64,000 bases of DNA, from contig NZ_AP023087.1 of assembly GCF_045862395.1 (NCBI RefSeq), positions 2,480,001 through 2,544,000 on the forward strand, written 5' to 3'. Position numbers and translations under genes: made by a program. Of the stretch, positions 1-7,860 are shown piece after piece. The notes beneath the pieces are model-generated. The model searched no databases and was not told the DNA's origin. It saw nothing but the letters and a program-made list of their open reading frames with translations. The stretch comes from Marinicellulosiphila megalodicopiae. Its GTDB lineage: Bacteria > Pseudomonadota > Gammaproteobacteria > Pseudomonadales > Natronospirillaceae. How positions within the stretch are numbered: position 1 is the stretch's first letter; every line of letters begins with the position of its first letter.

Positions 1-884
1 TTTCTTATTTTTGAGCTACTTCTTAATGTATTTGAATCTATTAAATGATGTGCTTGTAACGAAGGAATAGGTTTATCATCACTAGTTCTACCAATTTCGT
101 AATTCCAAGGATGTTTATTGATATCATCTCCAAACCCCCAATTTTCAGCAATATATTCACCAAGTTTTGTACCTTTGCCAACTTCATAACCTTCAATTCT
201 CTTAGCTTTTTTGTTAGACCCTGGGCACTCCGCATCATAAGCCTTACCGCAAGTCTCACATTTTTTCTCTTGTTCGTCTTTTGGTTTTTCTTCTTCAGTT
301 TTAGTTGCTGGGGCTTTTTCTTTTGACTCTTGATTATTTGAGTCATTCTTTTGAGAGTCTTTATTCTTTTCGTCTTGTTTACTCAAGCCTTCATTATATT
401 TTACATCTTTATCTTCTGACTGATTTATTGAACTGATCGATGATTGTTCGTCACCTGAATTTCCTACATTGGCTTCGTATATTCTTGCACTTAAAGGAGT
501 GGGTTTGTCTTTGATCAGAAATTTTAGCCCCATTTTAAAGGCAGTTGGTAAACTTGAATTAATTCTTAAGCTTTCATGCACTAGGTCGGTGGTGTCATCA
601 AATACTTGGTCTTTTAGTATATTATCTTTGTCATAGGTCACAGCAGGAAGCACGACATCATTTACTGAGTTTCGCACTAAAAACACCATGCCATTTTTGA
701 TTTGGTATTCTAAATCAGCAGGGATGGTCATCCAACGCTCTTTGTAGCTGGCTATTTTTGGTATGGACGCCAATTCACGCGGGGTTAATTGATTTAATGC
801 AATTAACGCTTGAGTTGGGCTTTCGATTTGAAATATTTCTTCAGTTTGAAATTTAATTATTTCTACTAACTTCATATTAGTCAT
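1..884 (-). CDS. Polymorphic T6SS-type effector with C-terminal AHH nuclease domain (partial, runs off left edge)
   Basis: The minus strand is open without a stop from an ATG at 884 to the window edge, giving about 294 codons. The N-terminus (MKLVE, then IESP at about 21-24 and LKFL near 124) matches the N-terminal part of the protein at 14383-15300, so the two share a domain. A charged low-complexity linker follows, then a possible zinc cluster (Cys209, Cys212, Cys220), then QAHHLI with Ala278-His279-His280. That is the signature of the AHH family of HNH/endonuclease VII-type toxins. The rest of the catalytic domain and any immunity gene lie outside the window. The ATG at 884 has GGGTGAG 11 bases upstream; a second in-frame ATG at 875 aligns better with the paralogue. 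Nuclease activity against competitor DNA or RNA is inferred from the family. Confidence 0.72.
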   Translation of the reverse strand, partial: MTNMKLVEIIKFQTEEIFQIESPTQALIALNQLTPRELASIPKIASYKERWMTIPADLEYQIKNGMVFLVRNSVNDVVLPAVTYDKDNILKDQVFDDTTDLVHESLRINSSLPTAFKMGLKFLIKDKPTPLSARIYEANVGNSGDEQSSISSINQSEDKDVKYNEGLSKQDEKNKDSQKNDSNNQESKEKAPATKTEEEKPKDEQEKKCETCGKAYDAECPGSNKKAKRIEGYEVGKGTKLGEYIAENWGFGDDINKHPWNYEIGRTSDDKPIPSLQAHHLIDSNTLRSSSKIR

Positions 885-1058
885 TGCTTGTTTTACTCAC
901 CCGTCTAAATTTTAAATACATTCCAATTATTAATTGGAATGATAACTTTGCATTTTTGATTGTATATTTTTCATTATGGACTTTTCTGATTAGATTCACT
1001 TCGACTGACACAAAAAAACATTCAATTAAAAAGTGCGCTGTCTGCTTTAATTTACATT

Positions 1059-1931
1059 TTAATTTAACCGTTCCACATCCACGCTGACTTTTAAACTGTG
1101 TCCACCTTGTGTATTCACTTCGCCTTGTAGTGGGCACACATCTTCATAATCGTTACCAAAAGCTAATCTTATATAACGATCGGTTGCTAAGCAATTATTA
1201 GTTGGATCAAACTCTATCCAGCCATGAATTGGCTCAAACAACGCAAACCACGCATGAGATACATCTTTGCTTGGAACATAGTTAATTTGACTGTCCACTT
1301 TAGTATCTACGTATCCGCTGATGTATTTTGCAATTAATCCTACACTTCGTAAACAGGCAATGGCCAAATGTGAGAAATCTTGACACACACCACCTTGGTT
1401 TTCAAAACAATCTATTGCGGTGCTGTTAACATTGCTAATGGTTGGATCAAATTTAAAATCATTATATATTCGTGTATTTAACTCTATACAACTTTCTAAA
1501 ATAGGTTTGTTTGGTTTAAATGATTGTTGCGCGTATTGTTTGATCGTTTCATTGTATTGTATAAATTGACTGTCTTTAAAATAGTGTGATAACTCACTAT
1601 TTTGTTCAATTAAATCTTTAGCATTGTATTGATTTAAATCAACGGATTGTTGCATATTTAATGGCGAAAAAGACTGAGTGACTACTGTATGAATGGTTGT
1701 TAATACTAATGATTTGATTGCATAATCAATTGTAAATTGTGCGTTAACATTACCAAACTGATCGGTTGTTTCTGTTTGTTGATGTTTATTTGGATTAATA
1801 ATAAATTGCTTAAATATCACATTTTGATGTTTACTATTTGATACCGTTAAACGCGTTTGCAGTTGGCAATACGAGACTAATTTTTCAAATTTAAACTGAT
1901 TTTTATGCAATACACGATATTTTGGCAACAC
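1059..1931 (-). CDS. Transglutaminase-like cysteine peptidase family protein
   Basis: This 290-aa protein has the two-part layout of the bacterial transglutaminase-like family. An N-terminal beta domain covers about residues 1-145 and a transglutaminase-core papain-like fold about 150-250. The catalytic triad is visible: Cys183 in GGVCQDFSH, His226 in VSHAWF and Asp242 in EFDPTNN. There is no signal peptide. It lies in the same orientation as the VgrG/PAAR genes, downstream of the DUF4150 gene and upstream of the partial AHH effector. A role in the T6SS module (effector, or modifier or processor of effector or spike) is inferred from position only; members of this family are also common as stand-alone cytoplasmic peptidases. 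The first codon is GTG at 1931, but a perfect AGGAGG sits only 2 bases before it and 5 bases before the next codon, TTG at 1928, so translation may begin there. Confidence 0.85.
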   Translation of the reverse strand: MLPKYRVLHKNQFKFEKLVSYCQLQTRLTVSNSKHQNVIFKQFIINPNKHQQTETTDQFGNVNAQFTIDYAIKSLVLTTIHTVVTQSFSPLNMQQSVDLNQYNAKDLIEQNSELSHYFKDSQFIQYNETIKQYAQQSFKPNKPILESCIELNTRIYNDFKFDPTISNVNSTAIDCFENQGGVCQDFSHLAIACLRSVGLIAKYISGYVDTKVDSQINYVPSKDVSHAWFALFEPIHGWIEFDPTNNCLATDRYIRLAFGNDYEDVCPLQGEVNTQGGHSLKVSVDVERLN

Positions 1932-2012
1932 AACCTCCTATCAAAACCACCTATTAAAACACCCCCCTTACCCTTACCCTCCCCCATTAAAACAGAGAGT
2001 TAAAAAACAGAG

Positions 2013-2417
2013 CTAAAACAAAATCGTTACTTTTGTTTGCGAAGGTAATGTATGAAAACCCACAGGCATATTCGCGTTATTTCCATTATGGCCAAAAATA
2101 CAGGTTTGATAAATTGCAGGACTGCCTTCTACTTTTACTTTTGAACTGCCTTTAGCAGGTTTAGCAACCGAGCGTGATTTACCTGATATCAGTCCACCTA
2201 ATGTACCTGGTTCATCTCCATTAGAAGAACCAACTTTACTTTTCATGGTAAACGCGCCTTTATTTTTTACTTTTACTTTTTTAGATTCTTTTTTAGCGCG
2301 ATTTAACATTGCCATATTTGGATAAGGCAATGGAATAGGCGAAGGCGCCATGGGTGTCTTACACACATCAGGAAACGCTTGTGACATTCCGCCGCCTTTT
2401 GAGGACATTCCAAACAT
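2013..2417 (-). CDS. DUF4150 PAAR-like tip protein
   Basis: This 134-aa protein is of the DUF4150 (Tox-PAAR-like) type. It is Gly/Ser/Lys-rich, with an N-terminal PDVCKTPMAPSPIPLPYPN stretch, a basic central segment, and a C-terminal half containing GSPAIYQTCIFGHNG. Family members sharpen the VgrG spike of T6SS, either as stand-alone tips like this one or as the N-terminus of a long effector. Here there is no toxin domain after the tip. GGAG lies about 6 bases before the ATG. It follows the DUF3540 gene by 18 bases and belongs to the leftward spike operon. The role is inferred from family plus context (VgrG, DUF2169, DUF3540). Confidence 0.85.
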   Translation of the reverse strand: MFGMSSKGGGMSQAFPDVCKTPMAPSPIPLPYPNMAMLNRAKKESKKVKVKNKGAFTMKSKVGSSNGDEPGTLGGLISGKSRSVAKPAKGSSKVKVEGSPAIYQTCIFGHNGNNANMPVGFHTLPSQTKVTILF

Positions 2418-2435
2418 ATTATTCTCCTACTTAAC

Positions 2436-3338
2436 TTAACCTAAATTAATTTTTTCACCATCGATGTTTATATTTTTCTTAGCATGTATGGTGCTTGATT
2501 CTGATTTTAGCTGGTAATCTTTTTCAACCATTGTGCGCATACGTTTTGCTTTGGTTTGACTTAACTGCTCAATATTTCGATAGATATTTTTGGCATTTTC
2601 TAAAATTCGCCCCGCATGGGTTTCTAATTTAGTGACCATTAATTTTGAATGATCCAACACTGTATTAAGTGTTTTACCAACTAAATGGCTGTGATCTACA
2701 TTTACTTGCGCCTGGTTAGCCTCTAAAGCCAATTGATTTGTACTGATACTCATCGCTTCGTTTGATAGATTTATGGCTGTTTGTTTTTCATGATTAGCCA
2801 CACGTAATTGTGCAGCGGTGCTGCTTTGTAAATCAATAGCGCCTATTGAATGGCATTTAATGTGCTCTGCGCTGTATAGATTAATTCCGCCTTCTAACGC
2901 GCTAAAGGTTAAATCACCTTTTGGCGAAAATATTTTGCTTTGCTTTTTGACACTGTCGTATTCAAATAATAAGAATCCATTTTCATCTTCAACTGCTAAG
3001 CACTCACTGCCTTCTTTTGTATAAGATTTTGCCACGGCACCGTTTGTATTTTTAATTTCATTAATTTTATTTGGGTGAATTGTTGCTTCATTTTTTGTTA
3101 CAGCATCAATTACGCCTATGATATAACACAATTTAAAATTATCACCATTTACCAATACAGTATCGCCGACACTTGGTTGATAGGTTTGCAACATGGCACA
3201 TAAACACTCAACCACAAAACTTGCCTGGGCGTGTTCAAGTCTGACCCAAATTTTTTGATCATCCACTCTAGTGACTTTCGCTTGTTTGGTAAAACTGTAT
3301 TGAACCGAGCTATTTTGTGATTCTAATAGATTTAACAT
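2436..3338 (-). CDS. DUF3540 domain protein of T6SS accessory cluster
   Basis: This 300-aa protein resembles the DUF3540 family, which is found almost only beside VgrG, DUF2169 and DUF4150 genes. Residues 15-95 look like a small beta domain (VTRVDDQKIWVRLEHA, then VGDTVLVNGDNF, then IIGVIDAV), comparable to the OB-like part of spike proteins. A repetitive beta-helix-like middle follows (SPKGDLTFSALEGGINLYSAEHIKC), then a helical C-terminus that ends INIDGEKINLG, much like VgrG C-termini. It may be a spike-associated or adaptor component; the biochemical role of the family is not established. AAGG lies 6 bases before the ATG. The spacing to the flanking genes (34 and 18 bases) fits one operon. 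Confidence 0.75.
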   Translation of the reverse strand: MLNLLESQNSSVQYSFTKQAKVTRVDDQKIWVRLEHAQASFVVECLCAMLQTYQPSVGDTVLVNGDNFKLCYIIGVIDAVTKNEATIHPNKINEIKNTNGAVAKSYTKEGSECLAVEDENGFLLFEYDSVKKQSKIFSPKGDLTFSALEGGINLYSAEHIKCHSIGAIDLQSSTAAQLRVANHEKQTAINLSNEAMSISTNQLALEANQAQVNVDHSHLVGKTLNTVLDHSKLMVTKLETHAGRILENAKNIYRNIEQLSQTKAKRMRTMVEKDYQLKSESSTIHAKKNINIDGEKINLG

Positions 3339-3372
3339 ATTCGACCTTTTTATACTGAGTATTTATTTAAAT

Positions 3373-5484
3373 TTATACTTTTGCGGGTTTAGGTGGCTTA
3401 AAAGTCTGCGCATTGGACAATAATGGATCGGTTTCTAACCAATCTTGTTTATTTGCACCCTGCCAAATTACGTTTTGTTCTAACAATTGATGGACATTGA
3501 CACCTTGCAAATCTGCATCCATAAAACTAGATCCAATACACTGTGCATGTGACAGATTAGCAAATATTAAGTTGGTATTATGCAGCACAGTATCATGAAT
3601 TTTTGCATGACTTAAATCGCACTCTCTTAAATTCCCTTTAGAGAAATTAACTTTATTTAATATTGCTTTTTCAAAATTTGCTGCTAAAAAGTTCACATTT
3701 TGGCAATCGCTACTGGTTAAATTTGCATCGCAAAAATCAGCGGCTAATGCAGATACATCGGTCATATTACACAGACTTAAATCAGCGGATGTGAAATCAA
3801 CTTGATCTAACATGCTTTTTTCAAAAATACAGGTGCTTAATTTGGCAAACGAAAAGTCCCCATCAGTAAAATTACAATGTGACAGATTCATCCCCATTAA
3901 ATCAGATTTTTGAAAATTGCTGGCTAATATTTCACTATGATGCAACACACAATCCACCAATATTTTCTCAGACAAATCAATATTATAAACTTGACTATAA
4001 CTGAAGTTTAACGCTGAAATTTCGCTATCTAATAAATCCATTACTGAAATAGTGGCATAACTGAAATTAACATTCTTAAAGACACTTTCACTTATTTCAT
4101 TGGTTAAAAATTCGGCCTCTTTAAAGGTGACATCACTCATGTTGATTTGTGTCATTATGCAATCTTCAAATTTCGATTGCATCGCATCAACTTCAATAAA
4201 TGCAGAATCCGTAAAATCTGTATTGGACACAACGGCCTGATTAAAACTGACATTATTTAATGTTAAATTCGAAAAATCGCTTTGATCAATTACACAATTT
4301 TTAAATTGAGTGGATAAGCATTCACTTTCACTTAATGTCCCCTCAGTTATTGTTGCGCCACTAAAATCACTGCCATTTAATTTACATCCACTAAAATCAG
4401 TGTTTATAAGATGACTGTTTAAAAATTTACTGCGGGTTAAATCTGCATTTACAAATACCGCATCAGTTAAATCTAAATTTGAAAAATCAGTATTTTCTAA
4501 TAGAGCATCGGCAAAATTTGCACCTTGTAATTGCATCGATTTAAAATCTAAATTTGATAATTGACACTCAATGAATAAACAATCTGAATAATCACCTGAC
4601 ATTTTCGGCATCTGGGTTAAATCCATATTAATGTAGGATAATTTTTCAGCAGTACATTGTGATAATTCAATTTGTTTTGGTAAACATTGCGCAAATAATA
4701 CTTGGCTTAATTGCGAGGTTCTGATTAATGTTTGATTAATTTCACAAGATTCAAATTTTACCTGGGTGATATCACAATCCACAAACGTCGTATCATTTAA
4801 AAGTACGGTATCAAAACTCAGTTGATCCAAAGTCGATTGTGTTAATGTAACATCACTTATATTACTTTGTTCAAACAGGCATTGTGTCATTGTGGTTTTA
4901 GTAAACACACTTTGCATTGCGTCGCATTGGCTGATTTGGACCTCATTAAAGTTAGATGAGCTAAAATCGGTTTTAGTAAAGCTACATTGCACAAGTTGTG
5001 TGCTAATCAAACTCACACCTGACAGGTCGGCCAAATCAAATTTACTTAATTTTATTTGGGCTTGATTAAAAATACTTAAGGTTAAATCTGCTCCAGAAAA
5101 ATCACAGTAACTTTGGCTAAACCCTACTATTTGATTGTCTTGATAATATTGAGCGGCAGATTGGGGTAATTCTAATGACTCAATTAATGTGTCAGCTTGA
5201 TTAATGTCACTGGTAAACTCGCGTGCGCCTTCAATCATTGTTTCGCTAAAATTACACCCTTTTAATTGTGCTCCTATGAATGAGCATTGTTTAAAGTGAG
5301 CACCAGTAAAATCAACTGAGTTTAATATGGCCCCATCAAATACCACCGAATGAAACTGGATATGAGATAAATCCGCATCACTTAAGTTTTTACCGGTAAA
5401 GTCAACATCGCAAATTAATGCCGTGTTTAATTTACCTGTTTGTTTTATTTGTGAGATATATTGGTCTGCAAGGTTGTGATCCAT
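3373..5484 (-). CDS. Giant pentapeptide-repeat protein, 703 aa
   Basis: Nearly the whole protein, from about residue 25 to 665, consists of pentapeptide repeats of the A(D/N)LxX type, for example DFTGKNLSDADLSHIQFHSV and LTRSKFLNSHLINTDFSGC. Such repeats fold into a right-handed quadrilateral beta-helix of about 20 residues per coil, so this could form around 30 coils. The central third is degenerate (many Ser, Thr and Gln in the centre position). There is no signal peptide or membrane segment. The ATG overlaps the stop of the upstream pentapeptide gene (TAATG), indicating translational coupling. Pentapeptide proteins recur in DUF2169/VgrG clusters, sometimes fused to DUF2169, but their function there is unproven. 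DNA mimicry, as in MfpA/Qnr, is another known use of this fold but is less likely in this setting. Confidence 0.85.
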   Translation of the reverse strand: MDHNLADQYISQIKQTGKLNTALICDVDFTGKNLSDADLSHIQFHSVVFDGAILNSVDFTGAHFKQCSFIGAQLKGCNFSETMIEGAREFTSDINQADTLIESLELPQSAAQYYQDNQIVGFSQSYCDFSGADLTLSIFNQAQIKLSKFDLADLSGVSLISTQLVQCSFTKTDFSSSNFNEVQISQCDAMQSVFTKTTMTQCLFEQSNISDVTLTQSTLDQLSFDTVLLNDTTFVDCDITQVKFESCEINQTLIRTSQLSQVLFAQCLPKQIELSQCTAEKLSYINMDLTQMPKMSGDYSDCLFIECQLSNLDFKSMQLQGANFADALLENTDFSNLDLTDAVFVNADLTRSKFLNSHLINTDFSGCKLNGSDFSGATITEGTLSESECLSTQFKNCVIDQSDFSNLTLNNVSFNQAVVSNTDFTDSAFIEVDAMQSKFEDCIMTQINMSDVTFKEAEFLTNEISESVFKNVNFSYATISVMDLLDSEISALNFSYSQVYNIDLSEKILVDCVLHHSEILASNFQKSDLMGMNLSHCNFTDGDFSFAKLSTCIFEKSMLDQVDFTSADLSLCNMTDVSALAADFCDANLTSSDCQNVNFLAANFEKAILNKVNFSKGNLRECDLSHAKIHDTVLHNTNLIFANLSHAQCIGSSFMDADLQGVNVHQLLEQNVIWQGANKQDWLETDPLLSNAQTFKPPKPAKV

Positions 5485-6431
5485 TATTGTTTACCTATTG
5501 CCAATTTAGTTTCGTGTAATATGGTTTTATTAATATTTAAACCTTGTAGTTGGGCTTCAAAAAACTCCACTTCGTAACAATTGCTGCCACTTAAATTTGT
5601 TTTATTCATATTGCTTTTTGCAAAAGTCGATTGAAATAAATGACTATTTGAAAAATCTGCTTCAATCAAAATCGATTCACTAAAATTGCTATTAGCGGCA
5701 TCAATTGCAGTTAAATTTGCGCCGGTTAAATCTGTACCCAAAAAATTGGCATCCGTTAATTTGGAGTATGAAAAATCGGCATTTTGTAATTTTGCATATT
5801 CAAAAATCGCTTCAATTGCGCAAGTTTGACTAAAATTGGCTTGCTCAAATACCGATAACTCGCCAATTCTTAAATTGGTAATATCGCTAAAACTAAAATT
5901 AATATATTTAGCTTGTGCACCTGTGAAGTTTGAGTTGTTAAAGTCACCATGACTAAAATTGCATTTGTTAATATTTGACTCTGAAAAGTCTGATTGTTTT
6001 ATGGTCGCTTTTTGAAAGTTAGAGTCTGTGATGGTAGTTTCAGAAAAATTAGCAAACTGGGCAAAGCTTTCGAAAAATTCACACTGTTCAATAATCGCCG
6101 CACTTAAATCCGTCTCAATCATGGTTGCTTGACTCACATCACAATGACGCATTTCAACTGAATTTAAATCCGCGTAGGATAAATCCGCTGAAACAAGCAC
6201 GGTATGATTAAATGTGCTATTGGATAAATTCGCTTGCACAAATATACAGCGAGATAAATTGCAATTATTTAAGTTGCTATCTGATAATATTGCGCCTGTA
6301 AAATCACTATCTGATAAATCCAGCCCTGATAAATCAATTTCAGAAAGATCTAATCCTACAAATGATCGTTCACCATTTTTATATTGAATATCAATATATT
6401 CACGATCGATCATACTTAATTCTTGTGACAT
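5484..6431 (-). CDS. Pentapeptide-repeat protein, 315 aa
   Basis: After a short leader (MSQELSMIDREYIDIQYKNG) the protein is a continuous run of pentapeptides, such as LSEIDLSGLDLSDSDFTGAI and LTDANFLGTDLTGANLTAID, from about residue 20 to 310. This predicts a regular quadrilateral beta-helix of about 14 coils. The repeats are closer to consensus than those of the 703-aa neighbour, and a duplication origin for the pair is likely. Its stop codon TAA shares one base with the ATG of the next gene, and it begins 10 bases after the DUF2169 gene, so the three are probably co-translated. A T6SS accessory or cargo role is inferred from context only. Confidence 0.85.
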   Translation of the reverse strand: MSQELSMIDREYIDIQYKNGERSFVGLDLSEIDLSGLDLSDSDFTGAILSDSNLNNCNLSRCIFVQANLSNSTFNHTVLVSADLSYADLNSVEMRHCDVSQATMIETDLSAAIIEQCEFFESFAQFANFSETTITDSNFQKATIKQSDFSESNINKCNFSHGDFNNSNFTGAQAKYINFSFSDITNLRIGELSVFEQANFSQTCAIEAIFEYAKLQNADFSYSKLTDANFLGTDLTGANLTAIDAANSNFSESILIEADFSNSHLFQSTFAKSNMNKTNLSGSNCYEVEFFEAQLQGLNINKTILHETKLAIGKQ

Positions 6432-6441
6432 TTAATTTCCC

Positions 6442-7806
6442 CTAACTGCCTGATGGAAACAATATATCAATATGGGCACTTGATAACCCTTGATCAATGA
6501 GTGTCTGCTTAGTATTTTCTTTTGATTTTGCCATTAATTCATCTGCCTCTGCTGAGCTATATCCCATTGCTTGAATTTCTGCTGATATTTTTTCAGCTGG
6601 ATTAGCACTTGAAAAAATACCATCAATGCTTACAGCTGAAAATCCAGCCGCTAGCAATTGAATTTTACTTTGCTCAATGGCGTTTTCAAATGGATCAGCT
6701 TTAATAGAATCGTCAGGCGCTTCTTGAACAGCGCTTTGGTCTTGTTCTTCAACTTCTGGTTCCATATCAAATTCAGTAGATGGCGTTATTAATACATTAA
6801 ACGCTGCTTGATGATCATCTTTACTGGCATTGGGTCCTTCTAATGATTCTTGCTGCACATACACATGACTTAATTCAGTAAAGGTTTGGCTTTTAACCTG
6901 GGCAATACCGCGCCAAACTAACTGAACTTGCTGGACAGTCATATCGACATAAACTGTATCAAGTTTTAACTCGATCTCTCTAAAATCTTCATCACCATCA
7001 GGCTCAACCGCAAAACATCGCGGCAATATATTGGGTAAACGACATTCAAAATACTCATATTCGGGATGTAAATTTTCAAATGCCATGGATTCATCGCCAT
7101 TTAAATATCCGTCAAACTGCATTGACTCATGGGCAGCATTAAAATATGCCCATTCAAAATCTTCGGGAAACCAAGGCCAGCGTTCTTTTTGCCATTTTTC
7201 ATCGTAGGTGCCTAATTTTTTAGAGCGTTGCGCCCAGGCTCTGTTAATCGGACCAAAACTTGCGGGTTCTTTTTCACCAAGTGATGAATCAAACACATTA
7301 TGCATCCACTTCACACCCGACTCATTTGAATTAATTCCTTTGCCTACTGTATTTTTTTCAAATCCGACGCCGCCGTAGCTGTGTTCAAAATTAATAGGCA
7401 TGGTTGTAAATGGCTCTGGGTCAGAATAACTCTCCCCCATCATTGATGGCATTGCATAACGATCACCAATAACGGTTAAGGTACGTGACTGTCCTGCAAC
7501 ACTGAATGTCACATTACACTGAGTCATAGGCTGTTGTTGGGGTGTGTGACAATTTGCTTTTAATAACAAATCTGCATTTTCTTTAAAATAGGCAAAATCC
7601 GATTCATAAATTAATCCTTTGTTTGGGTTGAACAGATCAAATTCATCGCCGGTAACAGGCATTGAATCGATCTGTTTAGCTAATTCATTTTGAACTAACT
7701 CAAACGTACCTTTAACAATAAAACTCAAACAATCTTTGGGAAACTCTTTTTTATGAGCAATCCAGGCGACTTGTAACATCGTTGGGTTGACAACTTCAAT
7801 ACCCAT
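6442..7806 (-). CDS. DUF2169 family T6SS adaptor-like protein
   Basis: This 454-aa protein has a DUF2169 domain over about residues 1-330, with characteristic segments such as PINFEHSYGGVGFEKN, PASFGPINRAWAQRSKKLGTYDEKWQKERWPWFPEDF and ENLHPEYEYFECRLPNILPRCF. Members encoded next to vgrG act as adaptors that help load DUF4150/PAAR-like effectors onto VgrG, as described for the Agrobacterium Tde2 system. After the domain comes an acidic linker (about 345-375) and a C-terminal helical part with two similar segments, LLAAGFSAVSIDGIFSS and LIDQGLSSAHIDILFPS, which look like a small internal repeat. It lies 54 bases downstream of vgrG in the same direction. Confidence 0.85.
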   Translation of the reverse strand: MGIEVVNPTMLQVAWIAHKKEFPKDCLSFIVKGTFELVQNELAKQIDSMPVTGDEFDLFNPNKGLIYESDFAYFKENADLLLKANCHTPQQQPMTQCNVTFSVAGQSRTLTVIGDRYAMPSMMGESYSDPEPFTTMPINFEHSYGGVGFEKNTVGKGINSNESGVKWMHNVFDSSLGEKEPASFGPINRAWAQRSKKLGTYDEKWQKERWPWFPEDFEWAYFNAAHESMQFDGYLNGDESMAFENLHPEYEYFECRLPNILPRCFAVEPDGDEDFREIELKLDTVYVDMTVQQVQLVWRGIAQVKSQTFTELSHVYVQQESLEGPNASKDDHQAAFNVLITPSTEFDMEPEVEEQDQSAVQEAPDDSIKADPFENAIEQSKIQLLAAGFSAVSIDGIFSSANPAEKISAEIQAMGYSSAEADELMAKSKENTKQTLIDQGLSSAHIDILFPSGS

Positions 7807-7860
7807 TATTTAATCCTCAATACGTGTATTTAATTATTCAATGCGTGAATTACCGATTAA

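Noticed and set aside
41..346. Lysine- and leucine-rich 101-aa minus-strand frame and its plus-strand counterpart at 111-326
   Set aside because: Both are shadows of the real minus-strand effector frame that runs from 884 to the edge. Their odd composition comes from reading its Lys/Glu/Ser linker in another frame.
877..1137. Open frames on both strands in the gap between the transglutaminase and effector genes
   Set aside because: They overlap the ends of both flanking genes, have no ribosome site and show no protein-like pattern.
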